Of a stretch of DNA of 64,000 nucleotides, positions 43,748 through 54,794 are shown in pieces. The translations under genes were made by a program, and so were the position numbers. Under the pieces are notes generated by a model. The model did no database searches and was not told the origin of the DNA. It worked only from the letters and a program-made list of their open reading frames with translations. This DNA comes from Conoideocrella luteorostrata (lineage: Eukaryota > Ascomycota > Sordariomycetes > Hypocreales > Clavicipitaceae). Location: contig JASWJB010000172.1 of the NCBI GenBank assembly GCA_032433595.1, forward strand, positions 1 through 64,000. The letters run 5' to 3'. Numbering within the stretch: the first letter of the stretch is position 1; every line of letters begins with the position of its first letter.

Positions 43748-46093
43748 CTATACATGACTAGTAGTGGTTGACACATAGCCGTCATCCCCGTTAAATGCCT
43801 TCGGGACTAATGGCCTGTCTTCGTCTAAAGGACTTGATACTTCTCGCACGCCAATCTGGAGCTTTTCCTCACAGGCACCTCGAGGCGCATCGTCTTGTTT
43901 GGCTCTCGCTTTGTTCGAGGTCAGTATTAGGCACACTATGAATACCAGTTCGGGGGATATGGAAGACTCACAGAAGCATAAATGTAAGAACTTGAGCGCT
44001 ACCGGAAGCCAGATTGCCACGGCTACAAGCTGTCCAAACGACCACATGCATAAGCCATTGGTGTCAGTGTAAAAGAGCAGAAACATCTGGAACAATTGCA
44101 CAAGCCCAACTGGGGTAAGGCAAAATGCAAGGCATTGTGCTACGCACAGTATAATGCGGTTCAGGGAAACTCCCTCGAGCTTTTCGTAATCGTGGCGGAG
44201 TAAAATACTCAAATAGGTGCTCTGAAGCCAGCGCAAAGCCCTGTCGATTATTGTTTGGGCATTGTCGAAATTACGTACCATATGGTGAAAGTGAAGATGC
44301 AATAACCAATTTACTATTAGAGCAACGGTGACCAAATGAATGCAATCTATAAAGATGGATGAGTTGTTGCAAAATGTGCATATTGTCTTCTGTCTCGTTG
44401 ATGGTTTGCAATAAGATATTGGTCCTGGGTGGGAGCCACAAGCGGAGACCTGCGACACATTGTCGAGGTGCTTTTGAAATTCCAGGGGGTCTATCCCATT
44501 TTGCTTATTCATGTAAATCATGAGGATCCAGTTGGCAGCGATAAAGACGAGGGTATATCCACCGTGCTTCCTTCGCTGCTTATTGTGTTCTGCTTTGCCT
44601 CCCGACGCTTTAAACTCGACCAACTCGTTACGCCGGCAGGATCTCTGAATGATTGCCTGAAGCATTAAAAGAGGGTATGTGCCGATTACAGTGAGATTCT
44701 GGGAGATTTCGATGTTGACAATGTAAGAGAAGACGGTGTGTACGTTTGCCAGTCCTTTGTAACCTTCAAAAGCTATAAGACTTGCAACCACGAACGTCAT
44801 GGTGAATAATGTCTGTGCTTCTTGAAGTTCAGTTAGAGATTCCACAACCGCAAGAGGAATTCTCCTGGCGACATTTGCAAGATGAATCTTCCTAGCGAAC
44901 GAGGAGAGGTGCCGGGCAATGATGCTGTTGTCCCAAAAGCGGTGGAATAAAGAAGAAACACCCCCCGGCTTGGTTAATTTGTGATAGACACCAAGTAAAA
45001 GAACAAGCAAGCTCCGGATCATGTACGCTATGAGCACCTATTGAAGAAAGGGTTAGGGCTGACCAACAACGATCATGTTAGAGTGAGCGATACTTACGCC
45101 TTGGCCTGCAATATCAGCATCAGCCACAGCGCCGAGGTCCTCGGAGTTACTGCAGTAATTGCTGATGAGATTGTTGAACTTGATGGCATTATCTCGTCCG
45201 GACAAGCCGCCACACTTGAAATCCCAGAAGGCTTGCGAGCACGTCCCATTCTTAGAATCATAGCAGGACTGCCAGTAACAATCTCGAACCCGCTGGAGAG
45301 TTCCGAGTCTATCAAAGTCTCCAATGGACCCGATATTAAACTTGGAGCTCACTTCATTCCATTTTTGCTGGTTTACCGTGCCGCCCACGTCCGCCACCCG
45401 CCCAGCCACTGTTGCCAGAGCCATGCAGTTCCAAACGTTCTTGCATGTGCTGAGCATGTATTTCTGGTCAAGGCATGCTGCGGTGCAGTTCAGCGGCTGT
45501 CCATTCCCAACTTGGCATCCGCCTTCAATGAGCTTTGCAACATTGCCGGGCGAAGTGAGAGTAGCAGACGCTGCTTCAGAATAAGCTTCCCGCCACATTT
45601 GTATCTCTTTTGGGACCTTCTTTGGAGATTTGGAATGCCCATAGCCGTTTCGCCCCTGCAACTCATGCCACTATAATTAGTCATTAGGTGCGTCTTGTCA
45701 TAACTAGCGTCGGCGAACTACTGTACGACTGTGCACAGTGAGGCTTGCATTTATTCCAAGACAACAAGGCAAACGAAGGCCGATGCTATCGGGCAAAATT
45801 TCGACCAAGCCAGGTGTAACCATTGCATTCACGCATTGGGTCGTGTGCATCGATCATATCCTCAACAAGTCACGTCCATTATGCGTCAAGGCGGCCTTGG
45901 GATTCGTTGATGGTTTTAAAACGCATGCCGCACAAATCAGCCATATGAGGCGTTTTGTGGATGCATTACCTACCATCCAGTCATTAATCTGGACCGCAAT
46001 CTGACCGAAGAAATCAGCCATACCTGCCTCTTTTTCGGACACTTTCCGTCCAAGTACCGATTGATCAACCTGGGCGGGCTTGTTTGATGCCAC
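43748..46093 (-). CDS. Fungal multi-pass membrane protein with Cys-rich ectodomain
   Basis: Three exons fit: 46093-45974 (40 codons), 45655-45098 (186) and 45037-43748 (430 with stop), all phase 0, giving 655 aa. Introns are 318 bp (GTAGGT donor) and 60 bp (GTAAGT...TAG). Exon 2 encodes an extracellular-type domain with about a dozen Cys (GGCQVGNGQPLNCTAACLDQ, KNVWNCMALAT, CYWQSCYDS, NYCSNSEDLG). Exon 3 starts with DADIAGQG/VLIAYMIRSLL, entering the first of about seven hydrophobic helices, and ends with a polar tail. The layout matches an uncharacterised membrane-protein family of Sordariomycetes that I recall. The first exon and the long first intron are the weakest part. A 63-bp in-frame GTGAGT...AAG stretch near 43970-43905 could be an additional intron. 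Confidence 0.7.
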
Positions 46094-47066
46094 ACAAGCG
46101 GGCTGTAACCTCGTTTAGTGCTCTCCCTCTACTGATGTGGAAATTCTCGATTGGGTATCCGAGTGCGCCACAGCTCTATGTCGTCCCGAACCTCGCCATC
46201 TGTATCACCCGTCCTTTGCCGTCTGTCGTTATCGAGTCTGAGGGAACATTCCTGCAGAAACCACCATGGCTGGCTGGACGGGGTTGGTCGATGCCCAGAA
46301 GCCGCTTCCCCCATGGCTCCATGGCCCTGCACCACATGCCGCGTAGGAACTGGTGGTAAGACACAGTGGTGGAGCACTGACTATGCTGGCTGGGCTGAGC
46401 GAAACACAAACACAAGCAGTTGAACCACCGGCACGCACCAAACAAACTACTTCAAGATGATGCCGATTGCATGCAGATTTTGGGCATTTTGGAAGCATGG
46501 GCAAGATTTGGCGAAGATTTGACGCTGGGATGCACACTACTAATTATGTCTTGGTAGAAGATACGAGGTGGCAAACAATAACAATAAAAATTACATCGTC
46601 GCCAGACTCCGCAGCACGAACAGAAAGTACATCAAGATACCCTTGAGGCAGTTGTTGTGTACAGCATGGCCATAGCTAGCAGAGGTCACTTATTTAGTGC
46701 ATTCAATATATACAAGGGAGAATAAGACAGCTTGAGTCGGTTTTCATGCTATAACTCGTTCAATGACGATATGGCGTGGACATATCAAGCCGAAGAGAGA
46801 CAATTTAACTTTTGGATTTCGCGCCACTTCACGCACGGTACCACATGACCGACCATCGGTTTGTAGTGGCAAGTGCTTCAGCATGTATCACGGCATTGCT
46901 CATGGGCTCACTTCAGTCCTCCGCGCAGCACAGCCTGCAAATCCGTTCGCTTTGCGCTGGGAGGAGGAGGAACTAACAGGCCGGACCGGCTTCGATGTGC
47001 TCGTTTGTACCGGGTCCGCAACACATTGCGGCCGCCTCGATAGATTTGATCTATTCATTCCGCACT
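46094..47066. other. Intergenic region, no gene assigned
   Basis: Region upstream of the membrane-protein gene. Overlapping open stretches on both strands (46129-46540 and 46763-47068) have no recognisable motif, and codon content gives no preference. Confidence 0.4.
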
Positions 47067-47107
47067 AAGTAAAAGAAAAAAAGAAAGAAAGAAAGAAAGA
47101 AAGAAAG
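47067..47107. repeat. GAAA microsatellite
   Basis: An A/G-only tract ending in seven to eight consecutive GAAA units. Confidence 0.95.
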
Positions 47108-47243
47108 CTAACGCGTGATACATACTGCTTGCGGTAGTGAGCATGAAACATCGCATCACACCCCGAGGTTGTACCTAACCCTGTAGCGCCCCAGGAGAGA
47201 GACATATCTTCCCCCCCATAAGGACATGGAGACTGTATAAGAT

Positions 47244-48933
47244 TTAGACGGCCGCTGTTGCCTCATGCGGTAGAATGTTCACTAGAATAGCGCAGTTCGC
47301 CTCCGTGGTTGCTTGGTTACCGTACTTTTTACACGTCTCAGCTCTGTTCAATTTCCAAAGAGAAATGATTTTCGGAAGTATAATGCTTACCGCAGTGTAT
47401 AACAGTTGCACTTCAGACTCTCCCGGCTTTGTGAACCAGTGAACCGGTTCACGCATGTAGGAACCCCAGCGCTGGAAGGCTTTATCGTAGTCCAAGGCCG
47501 TCTCTACTTCGAGTTTGGGATCAACATGGATCCCGAACTCGTATCCGGCAATCCATTCAGATGGCACGCCAAGCGGCTGGTTCCGCCGGCGATGAATGGC
47601 CCAAGGATATGAGGAGAGTTCGGGATCGTCGTCGAAGTCGGGCCTTTGGGAGAACATGTCTCGGACGTTATCTTCCATCTTGATGACGGGCGCAATTTGA
47701 GGGTCGAGATTCAGGGCTTGAAAGCTTTCCCAAAGCACCGCGTCAACACCTTTTAGCGTGGCTGGCAGGGGCGTCTCTGTGGTGTGATTGTAGGCGTAGA
47801 CGTGCGAGCACCAGAAGCCCAGTGTACCATCTGCGCGCGCTTAGTTCCAATATTTTCTTTCTAGGTGGGCAATTAATCATTTCTTCTTACCTTGACCAGC
47901 AAAGGGATCTTGGGACATGGTCTCCTTGACAGCCCGGTACAGGGGCAGATTGGCCGGGTTCAGCGTCGGAGATACACCCGTCAGGCGGCCGGCGCCACGG
48001 GCGCCATAGAGGTTATACGTTAAAGTAAGCCTATGCCCGCTGGTAACTTCGAGGACCTCTTGCTCGCAGTCGCTATAGAAGGCCGCCCAGTGGATTCTGG
48101 CATGGTCGAAGCAACCGGGGTCGGGGTTGTCTCGGCCGGAACTCCAGTCAAATGTCATCTCCTGCTCCTTGTGATAGACTTTTAGATTACCGCCTTGGTG
48201 CTCTAATGGGAGGCAAACCACGAGACCCAAACTGCGAAGCAGAACGTGGGGCATCGACATGTGCCTTGAATTTGCCCGATGGCCCAGAATATACCTTGAC
48301 CCAGATCTACCGTTAGAAATAAAGTCCAGCACTTTGAAAGAGGGGGTGGGTTCAACGTTACATTCAGCTTGTAGAGTTCGGCTCGCACGCTGCGATGGGT
48401 GGATGAATTGAAGGCGCTCGGCAGCAGCACCTGGGCCACGGCATCAATGATACCTACAGAGTATGGGTCGAATGTGGTGCAAAATGCAGTTGGATCCATC
48501 TGGAGAGCCTTGCGGTAGCTCTCGTCATATATGTCTTGGCCACCGCGGCCGAACGTAGCTGGCAGGGAATGCTCAGGAGTCTGTCCAGGCGGGCTTCCTC
48601 GGCTCCTGGGACCGACGGCAGACTGATCTTGGCACAGGAACTTAATCCACAGGCAGCAGGTTGCTCGTCTGCAGCTCTTTCATCTGCAGTTCAGCCCAAA
48701 TCCTAACGGATCGTTACGTGATCCGATTCTATTTGCTCGATTTGACCACCAGCTTGTGGCGATTTGTTGGGCTCACGAATAGGAATTCCGCCTCCGCATG
48801 CGAAAAGATGCCTTTGTTCTTCTAAGATGCTCCTGAGACCGTCGAGGAGCTCGTGATTTACCGGGTGACGTGCGTCGCTGTCGTGACTGGAGCTCGCATC
48901 ACCGTCCGTAGCTGCTCTCTCTGTATCGGACAT
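47244..48933 (-). pseudogene. 2OG-Fe(II) oxygenase-like protein, frameshifted
   Basis: The minus strand reads as a prolyl-4-hydroxylase-like 2-oxoglutarate/iron oxygenase family common in fungi. After an acidic start (48933-48706) come HSLPATFGRGGQDIYDESYR (about 48570-48515), VAQVLLP, and RAELYKLN / VYSGPSGKFKAHVDAPRS across a 67-bp intron (48369-48303). HVD at 48261-48253 is the H-x-D iron ligand pair. A frameshift near 48225 separates it from VVCLPLEHQGGNLKVYHKEQ and INWAAFYSDCE-like sequence (here IHWAAFYSDCEQEVLEVTSG), which run to an intron at 47886-47823 and later exons ending at 47244. Further damage: TAG and TGA within the segment at 48705-48690 and another frameshift near 48570. Three or more lesions in conserved positions make a sequencing error unlikely. 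Confidence 0.75.
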
Positions 48934-49980
48934 GATTGTTTGCTGATGGAGGCTTGCCCTGTTTAAGTGACAGGTTTTGCGAAGGGTGAGATGTGTGTAT
49001 TTTTCGTTGTGCGAGGCAGCTCAGCTCACGTACGGAGTTGTTGTCTTTATGCTACTAAGCGGGACCGGATTTTAGGCAGCCGTGGCAGTAGATAAAACCT
49101 TCCACGTATATGGGGCTTTGAGAAGCTGAACATTGAGTTTCAGGGCTATGGCTTCTAGTTTGCCGGACGACTAACTACTCAAATTAAGTTCAAACAGTCT
49201 AACTATTAAGCTAAGTCCACGGACACTTTAGGTTCAGACAATATTAATCTCTGTTGGGAAATAACATCCGTTTTTTGATGCAAATACTCGCTTCACTGAG
49301 AGTATTTTACGACTTATAAACACTAGCTATGCCCTGCTGGAGAATAATTACTCATTGTACTACGTTATGGTAGTTTGCAAATATACGTTATGTAGTAGCG
49401 TGCGGCGGCGTGTAGCAGCGTGTAGCGCAGTACGTAAGTTAAACTATAGTATTAGTAAAGCTATATTGAATAAACAGTATGGTACTATAATGTCGCGAGT
49501 GAGCAGCTACGGAAGTGGTTACCTAATGCAGTTAAATGGTCCTTGTATTCTATCTATGTTGATGAGGGATTAGACTTCTTCTCATAGTTGGATTCTATGT
49601 ACCGATTTGAAGTCATCATACAATGCCGGAGATTTCTATCGTACGATGTTGAATCTTACGTATGTGGCGCTGACGGAAATTTCCTGCGGCAGCATCCGTG
49701 GAGTGGATATTTCATGACAGATAATAATTAATAATGACAATACCTTTCTTAGGAAAGTATTATCAGGCAACAATACCTTTTTCAGTAGCAGCATTATTCG
49801 ATAACAACATCCTCATCAGGATTAACATTGTCAGCGGTAATATCATCGGCAGCGTCCTCGTTAGGCAATAAGACCCTCGTCAGCAGCAGCATATACTAAA
49901 TCATTTCATGGGGCATTGATAACGGCGCGGACCAACGGATTGACAGGGCAATATCACTGAGGAGAAAATGTCTAGGTAAC
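48934..49980. other. Intergenic sequence with repeat remnants
   Basis: No gene. 49395-49425 holds short GCGTGTAGCA-type repeats. 49636-49720 is the second copy of the dispersed repeat at 35306-35390. 49740-49880 contains imperfect repeats around AATACC/CATC/AGCAG. Confidence 0.45.
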
Positions 49981-50160
49981 GTACCAGTTCCATCTTCGCC
50001 AAGGCTGGAGAGTGAGCCGCCAAGTCAAGTTCTCAGTTGTTCAATCGCACGTAGCCAATGATATGCTTTCGGAAGATCGCCGATGACAAGAAACTTCAAT
50101 CCAAGAGTTTATAAGAAATGACGAATGCCAAGATAAAGTGACCAGAAACTGCTACATTTT
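49981..50160 (-). pseudogene. Membrane-protein fragment, tandem copy 1
   Basis: This stretch aligns with 50491-50670 over its whole length: CGCCAAGGCTGG-AGT near the left end, GGAAGATCGCCGATGAC in the middle and ATAA-AAATGACGA further on. On minus the continuation into 49860-50000 reads ALAKMELVRYLDIFSSVIL, parallel to ALAKKELVHSLASFFSTIL of the other copy. Both look like parts of the same uncharacterised membrane protein. Confidence 0.5.
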
Positions 50161-50490
50161 TCCGATATATCTTTCTAGTGACCTACACTTCCTCCGCTGT
50201 AGTTGAAAATTTACTTACATTTCAAACGTATAGTTAACGCCTATTTTGCCGTTGCCATTTCTTTCATACACTCCGAAAAATGCAAATCTTTTTCATTTTA
50301 AATTGCAAAATCTTGCTCCCTGGCACCATGCATGGCGGAGCTGAGATGTCCATCCAACGATATGGGGTCTGGGCATTGCGCGATCTCAATGCCTTACCAA
50401 TCAGCAAAACCAAATGCACTTCATGTTCATTTTGGAAGAGCAGTCATAGATTCACAGGACAAAATCGTTGAGAAGAAACTAGCTAGGCTG

Positions 50491-50832
50491 TGTACCAACT
50501 CCTTTTTCGCCAAGGCTGGGGAGTAAGCTGCCAAGTCGAGACACGGTGTCAGTCGCACGCGGTCGGTGTTAGGCTTTGGGAAGATCGCCGATGACGGTGA
50601 AATCCAACCTTAGAGTCTGATAAATGACGAGGCCAAGGAAAAGTGATCCAAAGGTGCTAATGTTTTCCACATTTTTATCATAGCCTGCATATCTTTTGGC
50701 AATTGAGGATTTGCATGACAAATCTCTGTTTTCCGCCATAATCGTTTCATCCATGTGCTCTGGAAAATGCGAACCCATTGGCGAACAAAAGGGAGATTTG
50801 GAATATTCGGAGACAGGCGCGTCCCCACTCAC
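50491..50832 (-). pseudogene. Membrane-protein fragment, tandem copy 2
   Basis: The minus frame 50832-50569 reads KRYAGYDKNVENISTFGSLF, then LGLVIYQTLRLDFTVIGDLP and KA before a stop, with one clear membrane helix. Continued translation in other frames gives SLLPSLGEKG and ALAKKELVHSLASFFSTIL near 50500-50460. The partner copy lies 510 bp to the left. The family is not identified, and frame changes make both copies non-functional. Confidence 0.5.
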
Positions 50833-52908
50833 CTAACTCAGAAGTAGGTCCAAGCATTTAATACAACACGGAAGGGCATAAGCCATTTCTGCCGATATCG
50901 GCGGGTTGTTTTCCATCGAGTTCGCAATCTGATTTCAAACTGGAGTATGTGTAGCGGTGCAAGATGTTATCAGTCCATATTAGTATTTTTATGCAGCCAG
51001 ACCAACCGAGAGCTCACGTGCCAGATATTGTCGGAAGTGGTTGATAACGAGTAGACAAGGCGAGAAAATATAAACCCAAGGGTAACAAATTCGTAGGGTT
51101 ATGGTTAGTTTGGTAGCACACTGCAAGCTCGCAGGGGGGCTCCGTGCCAGTCACGCTAGACTGTATGTAACAAGCCAAGCAAAAATGTATCCCGCTTGGG
51201 TGTTTGCGATAAGAATTCATTCATTATCATTAGATTTACTTTTAATTCAATTAGAGAAACGTTAACCCTCCCAAAGCCAACCATAATTCCCAACTCTTCC
51301 GGCGCTACAAAGCCCGCATGGAGTGCGCAACCCTTCTTCCTCATTCGTCCGTGGATATACTAAATGCTTGGGATCCGTCATATGAGACGGCTATAGCAGA
51401 TACTATCTACGAGCTGAAACTTGCATTGCCAAGACGAATACCTATCACACAAAAGAGAAAAAAAGGTCAGCTGGCATCCAGAACTTTTATGCACGCAACA
51501 TAGAACTGATAAGCATGCCAAGAACTATAACCTGCCATGCGTCCTTGTAGCTTTATGAGCTCTTAAGATATTTCGCCTGTGTCATCCTTGATTCAGCAAC
51601 CCAAGCAGTATTCACTTGTTTTGTGGCGCCAAGCAAAGACTTCTCTGGGTCTTTCGGCGGTGCCGTTCAATCCGACAGAAGAGCCGGTGTCTCAGCCACG
51701 CTCTAGTATCTGTTCAGTATCCACAATTGAGGCAGTGAAAGTTATGTAGTCAAAACTAGATTGGGCTATCCGCTTGGCGCTATATCCCTTGCGGGCACGT
51801 GGTGGGCTCGACGCGACTGAAATCAATAGCATTGTTTCAAATCGTAGTTTTCCAGCGGGCAAATGAGGCAAATTTGCCTGTTCGACATTATCATAGAACA
51901 ATAGTGCTTACAATATATGGATATTGCTGTTATTATCTGATATGGCTGTCGTGTTTCCAATATGTAGCTGGCTAGGGATTATCTGTGAGAAGAGTTGTAA
52001 TTTCTCATTAATTACAAGAACAGTTCCACTGAATTAGATAACTATAGCTTCTCAAATTTGAATAGACATCAAAGTCTACCGGCATTCCAATTCAATTGCA
52101 ATATTGATATTTAGTGTTCACAAGCGTGAACGTTGTAACGCAAATATGACGGCAATGTGAGCCATCAAACTGGTTTCAGATTACAAAACATGAAACAAGC
52201 CGGCTGGTCCTCCTTCTTGAGGTCTTACGAGTCGCAAGTGGTTCATAACCTATTAGAAAGCTGACTCCAAACGCTGACCTAGATCTTACTACGGATATTC
52301 CTTGTAGTTTTGGGGATATGTCCTCAATTTTATGAAACAAAATAATTCAATCACGGAGATAATCTCTTAGCTTGAATTCCTAGGCTAAATTGTTGTTTTG
52401 ATTCAAGTAAGGCTCCAATGGCGTCCCAAAAATTGTAGATACCTTAACGGTAGCTACGTGAGTGGCTCTGCCTGGTGTACGCAGCACGGTACAACATAAG
52501 CTACCACATGCGGAAAAGGCAATTACACGTAAGTCAATGATGTCAAAGCCGTCCATTAATGTACTACATGCAGGCCATATTGCCAATGTATACGCACGCT
52601 AATTTGATTTTAATGATCGCATCAATGTAATGTCATGGATAGTGTTCCGTCCCCGAACGACTACCGATGCAGGAAAATGAAATTTCGCGTTATGCAGCCA
52701 AGACAACAACTTGAAAATACTATACAAGGCTTATAAGGAAATTTCTACGTCAAAAAGTCCATAAATTGCGAAATTGTATATTAGGATCGTTGTACCCTCA
52801 AAAAAAGTTTGCCATTTGTTTCCAGCACTTGCTGTTCACAACTCCCATTGCATTCTTTCTCTATTGCATTGCTATACAAATTTTTAGATTCTCAGACACT
52901 TTAAAAGA
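50833..52908. other. Intergenic sequence, no gene assigned
   Basis: About 2 kb of moderately AT-rich sequence. Short open stretches (51014-51344 minus, 51318-51503 plus, 51692-51901 minus, 52380-52586 minus) have no recognisable motif or splice structure. The last few hundred bases are the probable promoter of the opine dehydrogenase gene; no TATA box stands out. Confidence 0.4.
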
Positions 52909-54012
52909 ATGAAGTCTATTGGAATCATCGGCGCCGGCCACGCTGGGTGTGCACTCGCTTTCTATATTGCCGAGCGAGGCAATCACGTTATCCTCTTGAC
53001 TATGGCCGGCCACCCTGGAAACACGCCAAAACTCATGAATAACAATGGTTACTTGGACGCTACAGGCACATTTACGGGCCGCGTACCTGTCAGAATTGGT
53101 CACGGGTTCTCTAACTTCACCGAGTCCGTTATTCTGGTTGCCATTCCATCAACAGGCATTGACCAGCTCCTGGACGAACTCGCTCAGCATGATCTGAGCA
53201 ACACTGTACTTATTTTTATTGCGGGAAACTCTGCCGCTATCAAGGCACATATGGCAACAAACGCGAAATCCATCATGGAAACTGCCACATCGCCGTACAG
53301 CTCCCGTATTAATGCTGATGGAAGTGTCAGTGTTCGGGGCATCAAGAAACGCCTCAAACTGAGTGTTCTTCGCCCCGGCATAGGGGGGCAAGACATGAAA
53401 GAGGTAGAAGCGCTTTTCCCAATGCCAGTTGAATGGTGCTCAAGTGTCTTGGAGACTTTTCTGTCTGGTGTCAACGGAGTCGTGCATGTGCCTACTGCCT
53501 TGATGAATCTCGGATGGATGGAAACAACCAACGGAGACTTTTACTTTTACCGCCAAGGAATGAGCTCTGGTGTGTGTAGTGTCATTGAGGCACTGGATAG
53601 AGAAAGACTGGCTGTCGCCGCGGCGTACAACGTCCGCGTCAAGTCCGTGGTGGAGACCTACAATAGCAACTACGGGACAAATGAGACAACCATTCGAGAC
53701 TTTGCCAAGAAGACGGTGGCGCACAACTCCACCAAGGGGGCGCAGAAACGATTTCTAGACCAGGACGTTCCTTACTGGCTCGTTCTGTGCTCTGAGCTAG
53801 GATTGCGAGCCGGGGTTCCTACCGCTTCTATCGATTCCGTAATCCTCTTGGCGTCGATCCTTACTGGGAAGGACTATAGGACTACGGGAAACACGTTGAA
53901 ATCGCTAGGATTAGATTCGGCTTCCGTTAAGGAGGTGATAACAGCGTTCCAAGGTGGGAGCATGAGCGAATTCCTCGCTCAGGCCAAGCCTTGGCGCATG
54001 GGTGTCTTGTAA
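52909..54012 (+). CDS. Opine (octopine/nopaline-type) dehydrogenase
   Basis: A single-exon gene of 367 aa, the usual length of the family. Enzymes of this type reduce the imine formed from an amino acid and a 2-oxo acid, using NAD(P)H. The N-terminal Rossmann loop is GAGHAG at residues 8-13, directly after a start that fits (MKSIGIIGAGHAG). The C-terminal opine-dehydrogenase domain has the conserved His in GVVHVPTALMN (H193), matching the catalytic His of octopine dehydrogenase, and the R-x-L-x-x-D-V-P element (R281, D286) in QKRFLDQDVPYW. No frame damage is visible. Its neighbour on the same strand, 780 bp downstream, is a TauD-type dioxygenase. Substrates are unknown: fungal members may make or recycle opine-like metabolites. 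Isolated enzymes of this superfamily also act on other 2-oxo acid/amine pairs. Confidence 0.88.
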   Translation: MKSIGIIGAGHAGCALAFYIAERGNHVILLTMAGHPGNTPKLMNNNGYLDATGTFTGRVPVRIGHGFSNFTESVILVAIPSTGIDQLLDELAQHDLSNTVLIFIAGNSAAIKAHMATNAKSIMETATSPYSSRINADGSVSVRGIKKRLKLSVLRPGIGGQDMKEVEALFPMPVEWCSSVLETFLSGVNGVVHVPTALMNLGWMETTNGDFYFYRQGMSSGVCSVIEALDRERLAVAAAYNVRVKSVVETYNSNYGTNETTIRDFAKKTVAHNSTKGAQKRFLDQDVPYWLVLCSELGLRAGVPTASIDSVILLASILTGKDYRTTGNTLKSLGLDSASVKEVITAFQGGSMSEFLAQAKPWRMGVL

Positions 54013-54698
54013 TGGTGATGAAGTATCAACGAATGTACTCGGGGTAGCTACGGTAACTAGTGAAATGATCAACAGCCTTTTGCTACCTGTGAGTATGAAA
54101 TTGATTGCTTTAATTCCAGCTACTGCATGATGTCCGGGTGTTGATACTTTGCCTTAAGCGACGCCGACATAGACATGGTATACGCACCGTGTAAACAAGC
54201 AAACCAGTGAGAGCGCTGCCAGGCACTGCCATGTGAAACCCTAGATTGGGATATATTATGCTCGATTTACGAGAGCCTGATTTCGAAAGCTCCTCGTCAT
54301 TCGTAGTATGCTTGCACGTAAAGTCTACGTAGCCTGCATAAATTAAAGTTACATTGTAAGATTCAGGAAGAGACGGACAGAGCTTGGCCCTGCTTGATTA
54401 CCAAACCTCCGAGATCTGTAGTCTATGATTGCAGTACATGGACCGAGACGTATTCTTGCTTGGCCATCATGCCGCCACCTTTGCCTATAGTTGCTAGTCC
54501 ATAGTTGGCTGCCTTGATGTAGAAAGATAGGGGCGAAATAATAACTTGCTGCCAGCATCTTTCCTGTCCCTCCTCAATACTTGCCGAAGAAGCAACGTCA
54601 TGATGCAGCTCTGGCTGTCCAGATATGCATGTCTTGTCAGTTCTTCTCAGCTGGAGTTCTTCAGGAAAGTTGTGCTGCTCATCTGTGACTCAGATAGA
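54013..54698. other. Intergenic region between two co-oriented enzymes
   Basis: No gene; a short minus open stretch (54558-54349) has no motif. The 3' part is the promoter of the dioxygenase. Confidence 0.5.
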
Positions 54699-54705
54699 TA
54701 TAAAA
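54699..54705 (+). promoter_or_regulatory. TATA box of the TauD gene
   Basis: TATAAAA lies 90 bp upstream of the ATG at 54795, followed by a GC-rich patch. Position and sequence fit a TATA element of a regulated fungal gene. Confidence 0.6.
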
Positions 54706-54794
54706 GGCGGCATGTCGGGCTGTAGGGGTTGCGCAATGTTCACACTTTACGAACTACTCAACTTGAAACTTTGAAAATAACGATAACAAACATC

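Noticed and set aside
45041..45676. 211-codon plus-strand open frame
   Set aside because: It is antisense to exon 2 of the membrane-protein gene, whose Cys pattern, phase and introns fit better.
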